Assembly: GCF_000761215.1 (NCBI RefSeq)
Contig: NZ_CP009438.1
Span: 2,499,501-2,563,500 of the forward strand
DNA from: Streptomyces glaucescens
GTDB taxonomy: Bacteria > Actinomycetota > Actinomycetes > Streptomycetales > Streptomycetaceae
Direction of reading: 5' to 3'
Length of the DNA stretch: 64,000 nt
Part shown: piece after piece, positions 35,099 through 44,800 of the stretch
How positions within the stretch are numbered: the first letter of the stretch is position 1
Layout: each line of letters begins with the position of its first letter
The notes under the pieces: generated by a model
The model's database searches: none
The model's input: the letters and a program-made list of their open reading frames with translations, nothing else
What the model was told of the DNA's origin: nothing
Translations under genes and position numbers: made by a program

Positions 35099-38000
35099 AT
35101 GGGTTACACGATTCCGGGCTGGCTCGACGAGGTCCTGGACTTCATCGGCATCAACTTCCCGAACGTGGACGAGGACGACTACCGCGAGATGGCCGAGGCC
35201 CTGCGGGAGTTCGCGGACAAGTTCGAGGGCCACGGCGGAGACGCGCACAAGGCGTTCTCCCGGATCCTCTCCTCGTCCGAGGGCTGGGCCGTCGACGCCA
35301 TGGAGAAGCACTGGAACCAGGTCAAGGGCAGCCACCTGGAGAAACTGCCCGAGATCGCCCGGCTGTTCGCGGACGCCTGCGACACGCTCGCCGACATCGT
35401 CTTCGGGATGAAGCGCAAGGCCGAGATCGAACTGGGCGTGATGGCGGCCTCGGTCGGCATCTCGGCCGGTCTCGCCGTGGTCACCGGCGGGCTGTCCGCG
35501 CTGATCGGCGCGGCCGAGGTCGCGGCGATGCGGCAGGTGGTCAAGCGGATCATCGACGAGGCCGTGGAGCGGATCGTCGACGAGGTGCTCGCCAAGCTCA
35601 CCGAGCCGGTCAACGCCAAACTGGAGGCGATGGTCGAGGACATGGTCCTCGACCTGGCCGAGGGCGCCTTCTCGATGCCGCCCGCGGACGGCGGCGACGG
35701 CCACGGCGGGCACGGCGGCAAGGGCGGGATGCAGCTCGCCTCGGCGGGCGGCGGGGACGGCGGGGGCGGTGGCCCGCAGAAGCGCACCCGCATCGACCAC
35801 TTCGAGTTCGAGAGCGGCGCAGGGAAGGTGTCGGGGCACGGCGGCGAACTGCGCCTGGCCGCATCCTCGCCGCTGAGCCGGGCCCGCACCGCGTTCGGCC
35901 GCAGCAAGGGCCGCGACCCGTTCACGGAGGCCTTCGACAGCGTGCTGCACGGCGCGCTCAAGGGCACCGACAAGGCCATGGACAAGGTCGCCAAGCACAT
36001 CGCGGAGACCGTCCCGGCCCGCGTGAAGGCCGCCTCCACGCTGCACAAGGGCAACGACCTGGACATCGGCGACCGGGCCAAGGGGGTCGACGTCGGCAAG
36101 CACGGCGACGGCCGGGACGGCGGCGACGGGGCCGGTCCGGGCACCCGGCCCAGGACCGGCGCGGACGCCCGCCGCGACCCGGACCTGCCCGAACGCTCCC
36201 GGCAGGCCCGCGCGCTGGCGGACCGGGAGACCTGCGGCGACCCCATCGACATGGCCACCGGCCAGATGGTCATGGCGCAGACCGACGTCGACCTGCCCGG
36301 CGTCCTGCCGCTCGCCCTGCGCCGCACCCACCTCACCGGCTACGCCCACGGCAACGCCTTCGGCCCGTCCTGGGCGTCCACGCTCGACGAGCGGCTGGAG
36401 AGGGACCCGAGGGCCGGCGGCGTGTGGTGGCGCCGCGAGGACGGCTCCAGCCTGTACTACCCGCGCACCCCGGACATCGTCGGCGACCGCGTCGACCCGG
36501 TGGCGGGCGAGCGCCTGCCGCTGACGTACGTCTCGCACGGCAGCTCGTACGTCCTCGTGGTGCAGGACCCGGCCACCGGCCTGACCCGCTCCTTCGAGCC
36601 GGCCGCGGCCGCCGAGGGCGTCTGGTGGCTGGCCCACGTCGAGGACCGCAACCGCAACCACCTCTCCTTCGAACGGGACGCGAACGGCCGCCCGACCGAG
36701 ATCGCCCACTCCGGCGGCTACCGGCTCACACCGGTCTGCGACGCGGGCACCGGCCGGGTGACGTCCCTGCACGCCCTCACCGAGGACGGCCCGCTGCGGC
36801 TGCGCGCCTACCGCTACGACGAGAGCGGCGACCTGGTGGAGGTCGTCAACGCCGTCGACGCCGCCACCCGCTACACCTACGACGCCGCGCACCGCGTCAC
36901 CGGCTGGCACGACAGCAACGGCACCACCTTCGCGTACACCTACGACGAGCACGGCCGGGTCACCGCCACCCGCGGCAGCGACGGCATCCTCGACTCCCGC
37001 ATCTCCTACGCGGGGCCGGACCCCGACGGCACCACCACCGTCACCTACACCGACTCCCTCGGCCACGCCACCGTCTACCGCGCCAACCCGCTCGGCCAGG
37101 TCGTCGCCGTCACCGACCCGCTCGGCCACACGACCACCCAGACCTGGGACCTGCGCGACCGGCTGCTCAGCCGCACCGACCCGACCGGCCACCGCGTCGT
37201 GCACCGGTACGACGACGCCGGGCACCTCGTCGCCGTGGTGCGCCCCGACGGCACCGAGACCACCGCCGAGTACGGCGCCTTCCCCCAGCCGGTCGCCATC
37301 CGCACCCCCGACGGCAACGTCACCCGGTACACGTACGACAGCCGCGGCAACCGCACGTCCGTCACCACCCCCGCCGGCCACACCACCCGCTTCGGCTACG
37401 ACGAGGCCGGCCGCCTCACCTCGGTCACCGACCCGCTCGGCAACGTCACCACGGTCCGCTGCAACCCGGCCGGCCTGCCCCAGGAGATCACCGACCCGCT
37501 CGGCGCGGTCACCCGCCAGACCCACGACGCCCTCGGCCGGCCCGTCACCCGCACCGACCCCACCGGCGCCACCACCCGGATGGAATGGACGCCCGAGAAC
37601 CGGCTCGCCCGGCGCACCCTGCCCGACGGCACCCGGGAGTCCTGGACCTACGACGGCGAGGGCAACTGCACCACCCACACCGACCCGCTCGGCGGCGAGA
37701 CCCGCTTCGAGTACACCCACTTCGACCTGCTCACCGCCCGCACCACGCCCGACGGCGTGCGCTACGAGTTCGCCCACGACACCGAGCTGCGCCTCACCGA
37801 GGTCACCAACCCGCAGGGCCTGACCTGGACCTACACCCATGACGCGGCGGGCCGGCTGACCGCCGAGACCGACTTCGACGACCGGACGCTGACCTACCGG
37901 CACGACGCCGCGGGCCGCCTCACCGCCCGCACCAACGCCCTCGGCGAGACCACCCTCTTCGAGCGCAACGCCCTCGGGCAGATCCTCCGCAAGGACGCCG

Positions 38001-39766
38001 CCGGGCGGATCACCACCTTCACCTACGACGTGCTCGGCCGGCTCGCCGGGGCCACCGGCCCGGACGGCAGCCGGGTGACCGTCGACCGCGACCGGTACGG
38101 CCTCGTCCGCTCCGAGACCGTCGACGGCCGCACCCTCACCTACGCCTACGACGAGCTGGGGCGCCGCAACGGGCGCACCACGCCCACCGGCGCGACGACC
38201 ACCTGGTCGTACGACGCGGCGGGCCGCCGCACCAGCCTGCTGGCCTCCGGCCGCCCCGTCGACATCGCCTACGACGCCTCGGGCCGCGAACTCAGCCGGC
38301 GCGTCGGCGACTTCCTCACCCTGGAGAACGCCTACGACCCGCTGGGCCGGCTCGCCGCCCAGACGGCCACGGCCGCGGACGGGCGCACCCTCCAGCGCCG
38401 CGCCTACACCTACCGCGCCGACGGCCACCTCGCCGCCCTCGACGACCGGATCGACGGCCCGCGCGCCTTCGACCTCGACCCGGCCGGCCGCGTCACCGCC
38501 GTCCGCGCCGAGGGCTGGAGCGAGAGCTACGCCTACGACGAGGCCGGCAACCAGACGCGCGCCGACTGGCCCGCCGCCCACCCCGGCCAGGAGGCCACCG
38601 GTGAGCGCGCCTACGACGGCACCCGCATCACCCGCGCCGGGAACGTCCGCTACGAACACGACGCGCTGGGCCGCGTCACGCTGCGCCGGAAGACCCGGCT
38701 GTCCCGCAAGCCGGACACCTGGCGCTACGAGTGGGACACCGAGGACCGGCTCACCCGGGTGACCACGCCGGACGGCACCGTCTGGCGCTACACCTACGAC
38801 CCCCTCGGCCGCCGCACCGCCAAGCTGCGCCTCGCAGCCGACGGCGAGACGGTCGTCGAGCGCGTCGACTTCACCTGGGACGGCACCAGGCTGTGCGAGC
38901 AGACCACCTGGTCAGCGGACCTGCCGAACCCGGTCACCCTCACCTGGGACCACCAGGGCCTGCACCCCGTCGCGCAGACCGAGCGGATCACCGCGGCGGA
39001 CGCCCCGCAGGAGGAGATCGACTCCCGCTTCTTCGCGATCGTCACCGACCTCGTCGGCTCCCCCCGCGAACTGGTCGACGAGCACGGCGACGTCGCCTGG
39101 CGCACCCGCACCACCCTGTGGGGCACCACGACGTGGAACAAGGACGCCACCGCCTACACCCCGCTCCGCTTCCCCGGCCAGTACAGCGACCCCGAGACGG
39201 GCCTCCACTACAACTGCTACCGCCACTACGACCCCGAGACCGCCCGCTACCTCACCCCCGACCCCCTGGGCCTGGCACCCGCGCCGAACCCGGCTGCGTA
39301 CGTGCACAACCCGCACACGTGGCTGGACCCGCTGGGGCTCGCCGCCTGCGAGAAGGACACCATCACGGTCTACCGCAAGCAGACCGACCACCCGCTGAGC
39401 CAGCGCGTCCACATCGGCGAGAACGGGGAGGTGAGCATCACCGGCAAGGGCAAGCTCTACCTGAACATGAGCGACGACATAAGCCACACGATCGAATTCC
39501 GGGGCGACAGCGGGCAGATCGTGTCGTTCGACGTGCCCAGGGAATACCGGGACGCGATCCGGGATGCCGCGCTGCCCCAGAACAAGGACGACCATCCCGA
39601 CGGTGACGCCTTCACCCGGCAGGAATGGAAGCAGCTCCTCCAGGAATACCCGGAGATCTCGGACCCGACCAAGGGACCGGACCTCTACGGAATTCCCGCG
39701 AAGCTCCTCGACGGACTCCGGGGAGCGGTCATCCCCAACTCCGGGCACGTGGTACGGGAAGGATAG
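35099..39766 (+). CDS. RHS/YD-repeat polymorphic toxin with WXG100-like N-terminus
   Basis: A 1555-residue protein. Residues 1-110 are helical with a WxG-like turn (SSSEGWAVDAMEKHW), followed by hydrophobic helices (130-150), a Gly/His-rich linker and a DUF6531-type entry (DPIDMATGQMVMAQTDVDLPG, near residue 383). YD repeats fill residues 500-1300, then the RHS core ends DPETGLHYNCYRHYDPETAR, PDPLGLAP. After DPLGLAAC (residue 1416) comes a 140-residue tip with YLNMSDD, SFDVPREYRDAIRD and DPTKGPDLYGIP that I cannot assign. There is no signal peptide; export may use a type VII-like route. Codons in the tip end in A/T more often than in the core. Confidence 0.88.
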   Translation: MGYTIPGWLDEVLDFIGINFPNVDEDDYREMAEALREFADKFEGHGGDAHKAFSRILSSSEGWAVDAMEKHWNQVKGSHLEKLPEIARLFADACDTLADIVFGMKRKAEIELGVMAASVGISAGLAVVTGGLSALIGAAEVAAMRQVVKRIIDEAVERIVDEVLAKLTEPVNAKLEAMVEDMVLDLAEGAFSMPPADGGDGHGGHGGKGGMQLASAGGGDGGGGGPQKRTRIDHFEFESGAGKVSGHGGELRLAASSPLSRARTAFGRSKGRDPFTEAFDSVLHGALKGTDKAMDKVAKHIAETVPARVKAASTLHKGNDLDIGDRAKGVDVGKHGDGRDGGDGAGPGTRPRTGADARRDPDLPERSRQARALADRETCGDPIDMATGQMVMAQTDVDLPGVLPLALRRTHLTGYAHGNAFGPSWASTLDERLERDPRAGGVWWRREDGSSLYYPRTPDIVGDRVDPVAGERLPLTYVSHGSSYVLVVQDPATGLTRSFEPAAAAEGVWWLAHVEDRNRNHLSFERDANGRPTEIAHSGGYRLTPVCDAGTGRVTSLHALTEDGPLRLRAYRYDESGDLVEVVNAVDAATRYTYDAAHRVTGWHDSNGTTFAYTYDEHGRVTATRGSDGILDSRISYAGPDPDGTTTVTYTDSLGHATVYRANPLGQVVAVTDPLGHTTTQTWDLRDRLLSRTDPTGHRVVHRYDDAGHLVAVVRPDGTETTAEYGAFPQPVAIRTPDGNVTRYTYDSRGNRTSVTTPAGHTTRFGYDEAGRLTSVTDPLGNVTTVRCNPAGLPQEITDPLGAVTRQTHDALGRPVTRTDPTGATTRMEWTPENRLARRTLPDGTRESWTYDGEGNCTTHTDPLGGETRFEYTHFDLLTARTTPDGVRYEFAHDTELRLTEVTNPQGLTWTYTHDAAGRLTAETDFDDRTLTYRHDAAGRLTARTNALGETTLFERNALGQILRKDAAGRITTFTYDVLGRLAGATGPDGSRVTVDRDRYGLVRSETVDGRTLTYAYDELGRRNGRTTPTGATTTWSYDAAGRRTSLLASGRPVDIAYDASGRELSRRVGDFLTLENAYDPLGRLAAQTATAADGRTLQRRAYTYRADGHLAALDDRIDGPRAFDLDPAGRVTAVRAEGWSESYAYDEAGNQTRADWPAAHPGQEATGERAYDGTRITRAGNVRYEHDALGRVTLRRKTRLSRKPDTWRYEWDTEDRLTRVTTPDGTVWRYTYDPLGRRTAKLRLAADGETVVERVDFTWDGTRLCEQTTWSADLPNPVTLTWDHQGLHPVAQTERITAADAPQEEIDSRFFAIVTDLVGSPRELVDEHGDVAWRTRTTLWGTTTWNKDATAYTPLRFPGQYSDPETGLHYNCYRHYDPETARYLTPDPLGLAPAPNPAAYVHNPHTWLDPLGLAACEKDTITVYRKQTDHPLSQRVHIGENGEVSITGKGKLYLNMSDDISHTIEFRGDSGQIVSFDVPREYRDAIRDAALPQNKDDHPDGDAFTRQEWKQLLQEYPEISDPTKGPDLYGIPAKLLDGLRGAVIPNSGHVVREG

Positions 39767-39775
39767 GATCGGCCA

Positions 39776-40336
39776 ATGATCCACAGCGAGGAGAGCGTCG
39801 CCGCCGAACTGGATCGCGTGGCGCAGCGCCCGCCGGCCGGCACGGCACCGCCGGTGCTGGCCGCGTTCACCGCCGAGGTCGCCGCCGGCTCCGCCGAGGA
39901 GTACGCCCAGCGGGTACGGCACGTGCTGACGGCCGCGCTGCGGCTGGCCCGCACCGCGGAGTTCGACGACACGGACCTGCCCGTGGACGACTTCCCTGAC
40001 TGGTTCACGGCCGTGTGCGCGCGGGACGGCGAGGCCACGGAGACATTCGCCGGGGACGGCCGCACGGCGTACCGGAACGCGAGCGGCGGAAATACCTGGT
40101 CCTTGCAGAACTGGATCTACCGATTCGACCCGGACGACGATTCCCGCGGCTGGGAACTCTGGGACGTCGTCCCGGTCGGCCCGTCCCGGGTCCGGGTCTG
40201 GGTCGACAGCTGGGGCGAGTCCTTCTTCGGGTCCCTGGAATTGCTGTGGCTGCTGTACACGGCCGGTGCCGCGCACGTCGAGGGGCCGGAGGTCCACCGG
40301 GCGAGCGCCTGGGTGTCCGAGGTGCACGGCCGGTGA
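39776..40336 (+). CDS. Candidate immunity protein for the first RHS toxin
   Basis: A 186-residue acidic, tryptophan-rich cytosolic protein starting 9 bases after the toxin stop. No domain is recognised. Visible segments are FDDTDLPVDDFPDWFTAVCA near residue 65 and a C-terminal half with WSLQNWIYRFDPDDDSRGWE, VWVDSWGESFFG and LELLWLLYTAG. Position directly behind a toxin tip, small size and acidic charge are the usual signs of an immunity gene. Like the tip, it uses codons ending in A/T more often than the RHS core does. It is coupled to the next gene by GTGA. Confidence 0.6.
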   Translation: MIHSEESVAAELDRVAQRPPAGTAPPVLAAFTAEVAAGSAEEYAQRVRHVLTAALRLARTAEFDDTDLPVDDFPDWFTAVCARDGEATETFAGDGRTAYRNASGGNTWSLQNWIYRFDPDDDSRGWELWDVVPVGPSRVRVWVDSWGESFFGSLELLWLLYTAGAAHVEGPEVHRASAWVSEVHGR

Positions 40337-40938
40337 CGGAGACGGAGCACGTGCGCCTGGTGCGCGCGGCCTACACGGACTCCGTGATCACGGTCTACCA
40401 GGCGTACCCGCCGGAGATCGCCGGACCGGCGCTGCGCGCGGGCACGTTCGTGGCACCGTTCAGGCGCGAGCGGATGACGTGGATCAAGCCGTCGTTCCTG
40501 TGGATGATGTACCGCTGCGGCTGGGCCCAGAAGCCCGGTCAGGAGCGCGTCCTGCGCATCGACATCGACCGCGCGGGCTTCGAGTGGGCGCTCGCGCACT
40601 CGGCCCTCAGCCACTTCCAGTCCGGTGTGCACACCGACCGGGACGAGTGGCGGGCCCAGGTCGCGGAGTGCCCCGTGCGCGTGCAGTGGGACCCGGACCG
40701 GTCGGTCCGTCTGGAACCGCAGCCCTGGCGGGCGATCCAGGTGGGCCTGTCCGGTGAGGCCGTGACCCGCTACGTCGACGACTGGATCACCGGCCTGACG
40801 GACGTCACGGACCTGGCCCGCTCCGTGCACTCGGCGGTCCTGGCCGGGAAGATCGAGGACGCGCTGGCCCTCCTCCCCGCCGAACGCCCCTACCCGCTCC
40901 CCGAGCCGCTGCGCCGCCGGCTGGGCGCGGACGGCTGA
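40333..40938 (+). CDS. DUF4291 family protein
   Basis: A 201-residue protein with the DUF4291 landmarks RAAYTDSVITVYQAYPPEIA near residue 10, TWIKPSFLWMMYRCGWA near residue 50 and VQWDPDR near residue 115. The family is widespread in bacteria and some eukaryotes and has no established function. GTG 40333 overlaps the stop of the preceding candidate immunity gene, so the two are translated together. Either it is part of the immunity cassette or it is cargo carried with it. Confidence 0.85.
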   Translation: MTETEHVRLVRAAYTDSVITVYQAYPPEIAGPALRAGTFVAPFRRERMTWIKPSFLWMMYRCGWAQKPGQERVLRIDIDRAGFEWALAHSALSHFQSGVHTDRDEWRAQVAECPVRVQWDPDRSVRLEPQPWRAIQVGLSGEAVTRYVDDWITGLTDVTDLARSVHSAVLAGKIEDALALLPAERPYPLPEPLRRRLGADG

Positions 40939-40942
40939 CGAG

Positions 40943-41392
40943 GTGGCGTCCAGCCACACGTACCGCGTGCGCCTCGGTCCCTGGGGGCTCGTCGCCCGCA
41001 TCGGTCTCGACGTCGGGCAGGCGGAGGCACCGCCGCCCGACGCGCGCGTGACCGGCGACCCGCCGGTCTGGTGGGTGCCGCCGCCGGGGATCGTCCCGGC
41101 GGACGAGGAGTGGATGCGGTTCGGCCTCGGCCTGGTCGCCGGCCGGCTGGACGCCCTCCGGTCCGGGGCCGGTGTCGTCGTCGTACGGGTGCTGGACTGG
41201 GAGGTGCCGATGCTGACGGACCACCAGGAGGAGGTGGCCGCCGCGGCCGTGATCGAGTGCCTGCGGCGGCACCACGGCATCGACGGCGTCGGCATCGGCG
41301 TCACCTTCGACCGGGAGCGCAACCGCTACGAGTTCACCTGGGACGCGTCGTCGCGGCCGGTGGGTCGTGGCGGTGCGTCCGGTGGCGCCTGA
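40943..41392 (+). CDS. Hypothetical protein behind RHS immunity cassette
   Basis: A 149-residue protein with no recognised domain. It has a beta-strand-rich start (SHTYRVRLGPWGLVARIGLD), a proline-rich WWVPPPGIVPADEEWMRF segment and an alpha/beta end (EVAAAAVIECLRRHHGIDGV). GTG 40943 lies four bases after the DUF4291 stop, so it is the fourth gene of the toxin operon. It may be a second immunity protein. A bidirectional hairpin follows. Confidence 0.6.
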   Translation: MASSHTYRVRLGPWGLVARIGLDVGQAEAPPPDARVTGDPPVWWVPPPGIVPADEEWMRFGLGLVAGRLDALRSGAGVVVVRVLDWEVPMLTDHQEEVAAAAVIECLRRHHGIDGVGIGVTFDRERNRYEFTWDASSRPVGRGGASGGA

Positions 41393-41403
41393 CGGGGGTG
41401 GGT

Positions 41404-41448
41404 GGGGCGGTCCGGTGCCCGGTGAACGGCCGGGTGCCGGACCGCCCC
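41404..41448. terminator. Bidirectional terminator between two RHS modules
   Basis: A 12 bp perfect outer stem (GGGGCGGTCCGG and complement) extends into a CCCGG/CCGGG inner stem. It lies between the convergent ends of the two toxin-immunity operons. Confidence 0.75.
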
Positions 41449-41458
41449 TCTTGCCGGC

Positions 41459-41878
41459 CTACGGCGTGGCCAGGGGCCTCGCCCAGGTGGACAGGTCGTC
41501 CACGGAGTCGCCGCTCACGCTCGCCGAGTACGTGTGCGAACCGGCCCGGACGTCGAGGACGAGCTGCCTGGACAGCAGCGCCCGGCGCCGCGTCACCCGG
41601 GCGTCACCGGTGAACGCCTTGCGCACCAGCTCCGCCACGTCCTCCGTGCGCACGTCCTCGAACGTGAACTCGTCCAGCATGAGCCGTGCGCTCCCGGGGT
41701 GGTTGCGGGCGCCCATGACGAGGACGTACACGTCGTGACCGCGGACGTCACCGTCCCAGTCCGCCACCCAGGCGTCCCCTTCCCACCGCTCGCGCGGCGC
41801 GGGGTCCGCCACGTCCAGCGACCGGAGCGCCGCCTCCAGTTCCGCCGACGCGGGCGGCCGGGGAGCAGTCTCCGCCAT
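41459..41878 (-). CDS. Candidate immunity protein for the second RHS toxin
   Basis: A 139-residue acidic protein starting two bases after the stop of the 2094-residue RHS protein. No domain is recognised; it reads as an alpha/beta protein (DVYVLVMGARNHPGSARLML, EFTFEDVRTEDVAELVRKAF, YSASVSGDSVDDLSTWARPL). ATG 41878 has AAGGTGG about 10 bases upstream, inside the end of the toxin gene; GTG 41890 is less likely. Acidic charge would suit binding of the very basic toxin tip encoded upstream. Confidence 0.6.
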   Translation of the reverse strand: MAETAPRPPASAELEAALRSLDVADPAPRERWEGDAWVADWDGDVRGHDVYVLVMGARNHPGSARLMLDEFTFEDVRTEDVAELVRKAFTGDARVTRRRALLSRQLVLDVRAGSHTYSASVSGDSVDDLSTWARPLATP

Positions 41879-41880
41879 GT

Positions 41881-44800
41881 CTACAACCACCTTCCGACTC
41901 GCAGGTCCCAGTGTCTCCCCCTGCCGAACTTGACGCGGAACACGGTCCTGGCCTTCTTGATGCCGAGGGTTTTCTTGAACCCGACGGCACTCCAGCCCAT
42001 CCCCCAGTTGCGCCGGTTCAGGTAGCCCTGCCGGCCGCGGTGCTTGTCACCGAAGAACCTGCTGCGCTCGCCGAAGTACCGGTTGTTGTTCCAGCGGGCG
42101 CCGCGGGCGCGGTACTGGTAGACCGCCTTCACGTATTTCTTCTTCTTCTTGTACGCCTTGTAGGCGCGGTAGCCGGTCCTCGCGGCCCGGTACACCTTGC
42201 GGCAGTGCTTGTAGCAGGTCCACGCCGCTCGTACGCCCCAGACCACCAGGGGCACCCACCGGCCGCTGAGGTCGAACTTGTTGACCGGGTCGGCGTAGGT
42301 GTACTCGTACGCGTTGGCGCTGCCCCCGTAGACCGGGTCCAGGGACAGGAACCGGCCGGTGGCGGGGTTGTAGAGCCGGACGCCCATGAGGGTCAGGCCG
42401 GTGAGCGTCTCGGTGGAGCGCTGCTTGGCGCCGAGCCAGTTGTAGCGGGTGGCGTGCTGGCCGGGACGCGGATTGCCGTACTCGTCGGCGTCCAGCGCCG
42501 TGGGTGCCTGGGCGGGGTCCAGCGGAAGCTGGAGCGCCACGTCACCGTGGACGGTGGTGAGCTGGAGGACGGTGTCGCCGGTCTTGCCGGTGGTGGCGGC
42601 GAGGTCCCCGGAGACCGAGTCGACGTTGCGCGTCAGGGCTCCGGTGGCGGTGTCCTCGACGATCCAGCGGGGGTTGTCGCTGTCGCCGTCGTAGTGGTTG
42701 AGCTTGGACTGCGCCGGCGTCCAGCTCGTGCCGCTGCCGGTCTCCACCGTCCAGGAGCGGAAGCGCAGGGCCGGGTCGAGCTGCCAGGTCTGGCGCTTGC
42801 CGTCCGCGGTCTGCCGGTGGACCAGGTCGTTGGCGTAGTACTCCAGTGTGCTGCCCGGCAGCGCGGTGGTGCGGCCGAAGGCGTCGTAGACGTAGCCCGT
42901 GTCGACGAGCCGGTCGGCGCTGTCGTAGGTGTGGGTGGTGGTGGTCGCTCCCGTGGAGGTGCAGGCGGCGCCGGGCGCGGCGGTCGCGGTGGACAGGGCG
43001 GTGCGGTTGCTGCGCTGGTCGAAGGTGTAGCTGCGCCGGGTGCAGACCTCGCCGACGGTGTCGTCGACGTCGGTCAGCCGTCCGGCCCGGTCGTAGGTGT
43101 ACTTCTGCGCCGACCAGCCCTGGTGGCGGGTGACCTGGCCGTGGACGGACTCGGCGACCGTGTCGGTGAAGACGCTGACGCCGTCGCTGTCGCGGGTGTA
43201 GGCGCGCGAGACCGGGGCGCCCGTCGTGTCCTCGGTGACGGTCAGGGTGTAGCCGCCGGGCAGCTTCTCGGTGGCGACCGAGCCGTCCGCGTCGTACGTG
43301 GCGGAGAAGGCGCCCGCGACGGAGTCGGTGATCCGGGTCGCCAGGCCGCGGGGCTCGGCGGTGTGGTCGTAGGTGTAGGTGACGGTGGAGGGTGCGGTGT
43401 CGGTGACCTTGACCGGGCGGTCGAGCAGGTCGTACTCCGTGGTGGTCCGGCCGCCGTCGGCGTCCGTGTAGGAGATGAGCCGGCCCAGCTTGTCGTAGAC
43501 CTTGGTGATCGTGCCGGCCGTCGGGGAGGTGATCCTGGTGACGTCGCCGGTGACCGGGTCGTACTCGGTGGTCGTCACGGGGACGGGCTGACCGGCGTCG
43601 CTGGTGACCGTGACGGTGGTGGGGCGGCCGGCGCCGTCGTACTGGGTGGTGACGGTACGGGTCTTGCCGTTGGCGGTCTCGACGGTCTTCGTCGTCTCGC
43701 CGTAGTAGCCGTACTCGGTGGTGGTGCCGGGCAGCGCGGCCGGGTTGCCGCCGCCTCCCGTGATGGCGCCCGCCGGGCCGGTCCAGCAGGGCAGGTCGGC
43801 CCACTCCGGGCGGCCCTTGCACGGGCCGGTGCCGTCGGCGGACCAGTACGTGGTGATCCGGGTGGCCGCGTCCGTGCCGGTGGCGCCGGGCAGGGTCTGG
43901 GAGACCACCCGGCCCTGGGCGTCGTAGCTGCTGGAACTGGTCAGGTTCAGCCCGCCGGAGTCCTGGATCGTGAGGGTGGGCAGGCCCTTGGCCCAGTCGT
44001 ACTGGGTCTCCGTGACCCGCTTGTCGCCCATGACCGAGTGGTAGTCACGGACCCGGGCACCCGTGATCTCCAGGGTGACCTGGTCCTTGACGGTGGCGGT
44101 GCCGTCGGTGGGTCGGCCCTCGTCGTACTCCTTGACCGTCCACGACCGGGCCGGCACCGATGTGCCCGCCTGGACCAGGACCGTGGTGCCGTCCTTGAGG
44201 TCCTCGGCCAGGTCCACCCGGCGCAGCGGTCCGAACTCCTCCTGTTCGCGGACGCCGCCGTCGTCGTAGAGCGTGGTGGTCGACAGCAGGTGGGCGCGCT
44301 CGGCCGGGGAGCGGGAGACGATGCCCAGGTCCGTCAGGGTGTCGCGGTGCGCGTCCGAGCCGCCGAGGGCCAGCTCACGGTTGGCGGCGGTGAGTTCCCG
44401 GACGACGTTGCCGAAGCGGTCGTGCTCGGTGGTGCTGATGTGCCCGCCCGGCTCGGCGGTGTTGACCTCGCGGCCGGAGGCGTTCAGGTAGTGCACGGTG
44501 GCCCGGGTGTAGTCGGACCGTGTCAGGGCCGCGCCGTCGTGGGAGGACGGCACCGAGTCCGCGGGGAGGACGGCGGTCGCGTCCGAGGGGGTGTCGAGCT
44601 GGCCCCAGCCGGCCGTGGCCGCGGCGCCCATGGCGTACGGCGCCCGGTCGCCGGTCAGCGGCACGCCGTAGACCAGGCTGGTGGTCGCGGTGGACTCGAC
44701 GGTGTCGGCCGTGCCCTGCCGGAGGGCGGGCCGGGAGACCTTGAGCAGCATGCCCGCTCCCGGGGCCGGGCCGGTGCCGGGGTTGCCGTAGGTGAAGGTG

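Noticed and set aside
34772..38659. Very long antisense frame across helR and the first RHS gene
   Set aside because: Low-complexity Val/Gly/Arg translation, no domains, and it spans two well-supported genes on the other strand.
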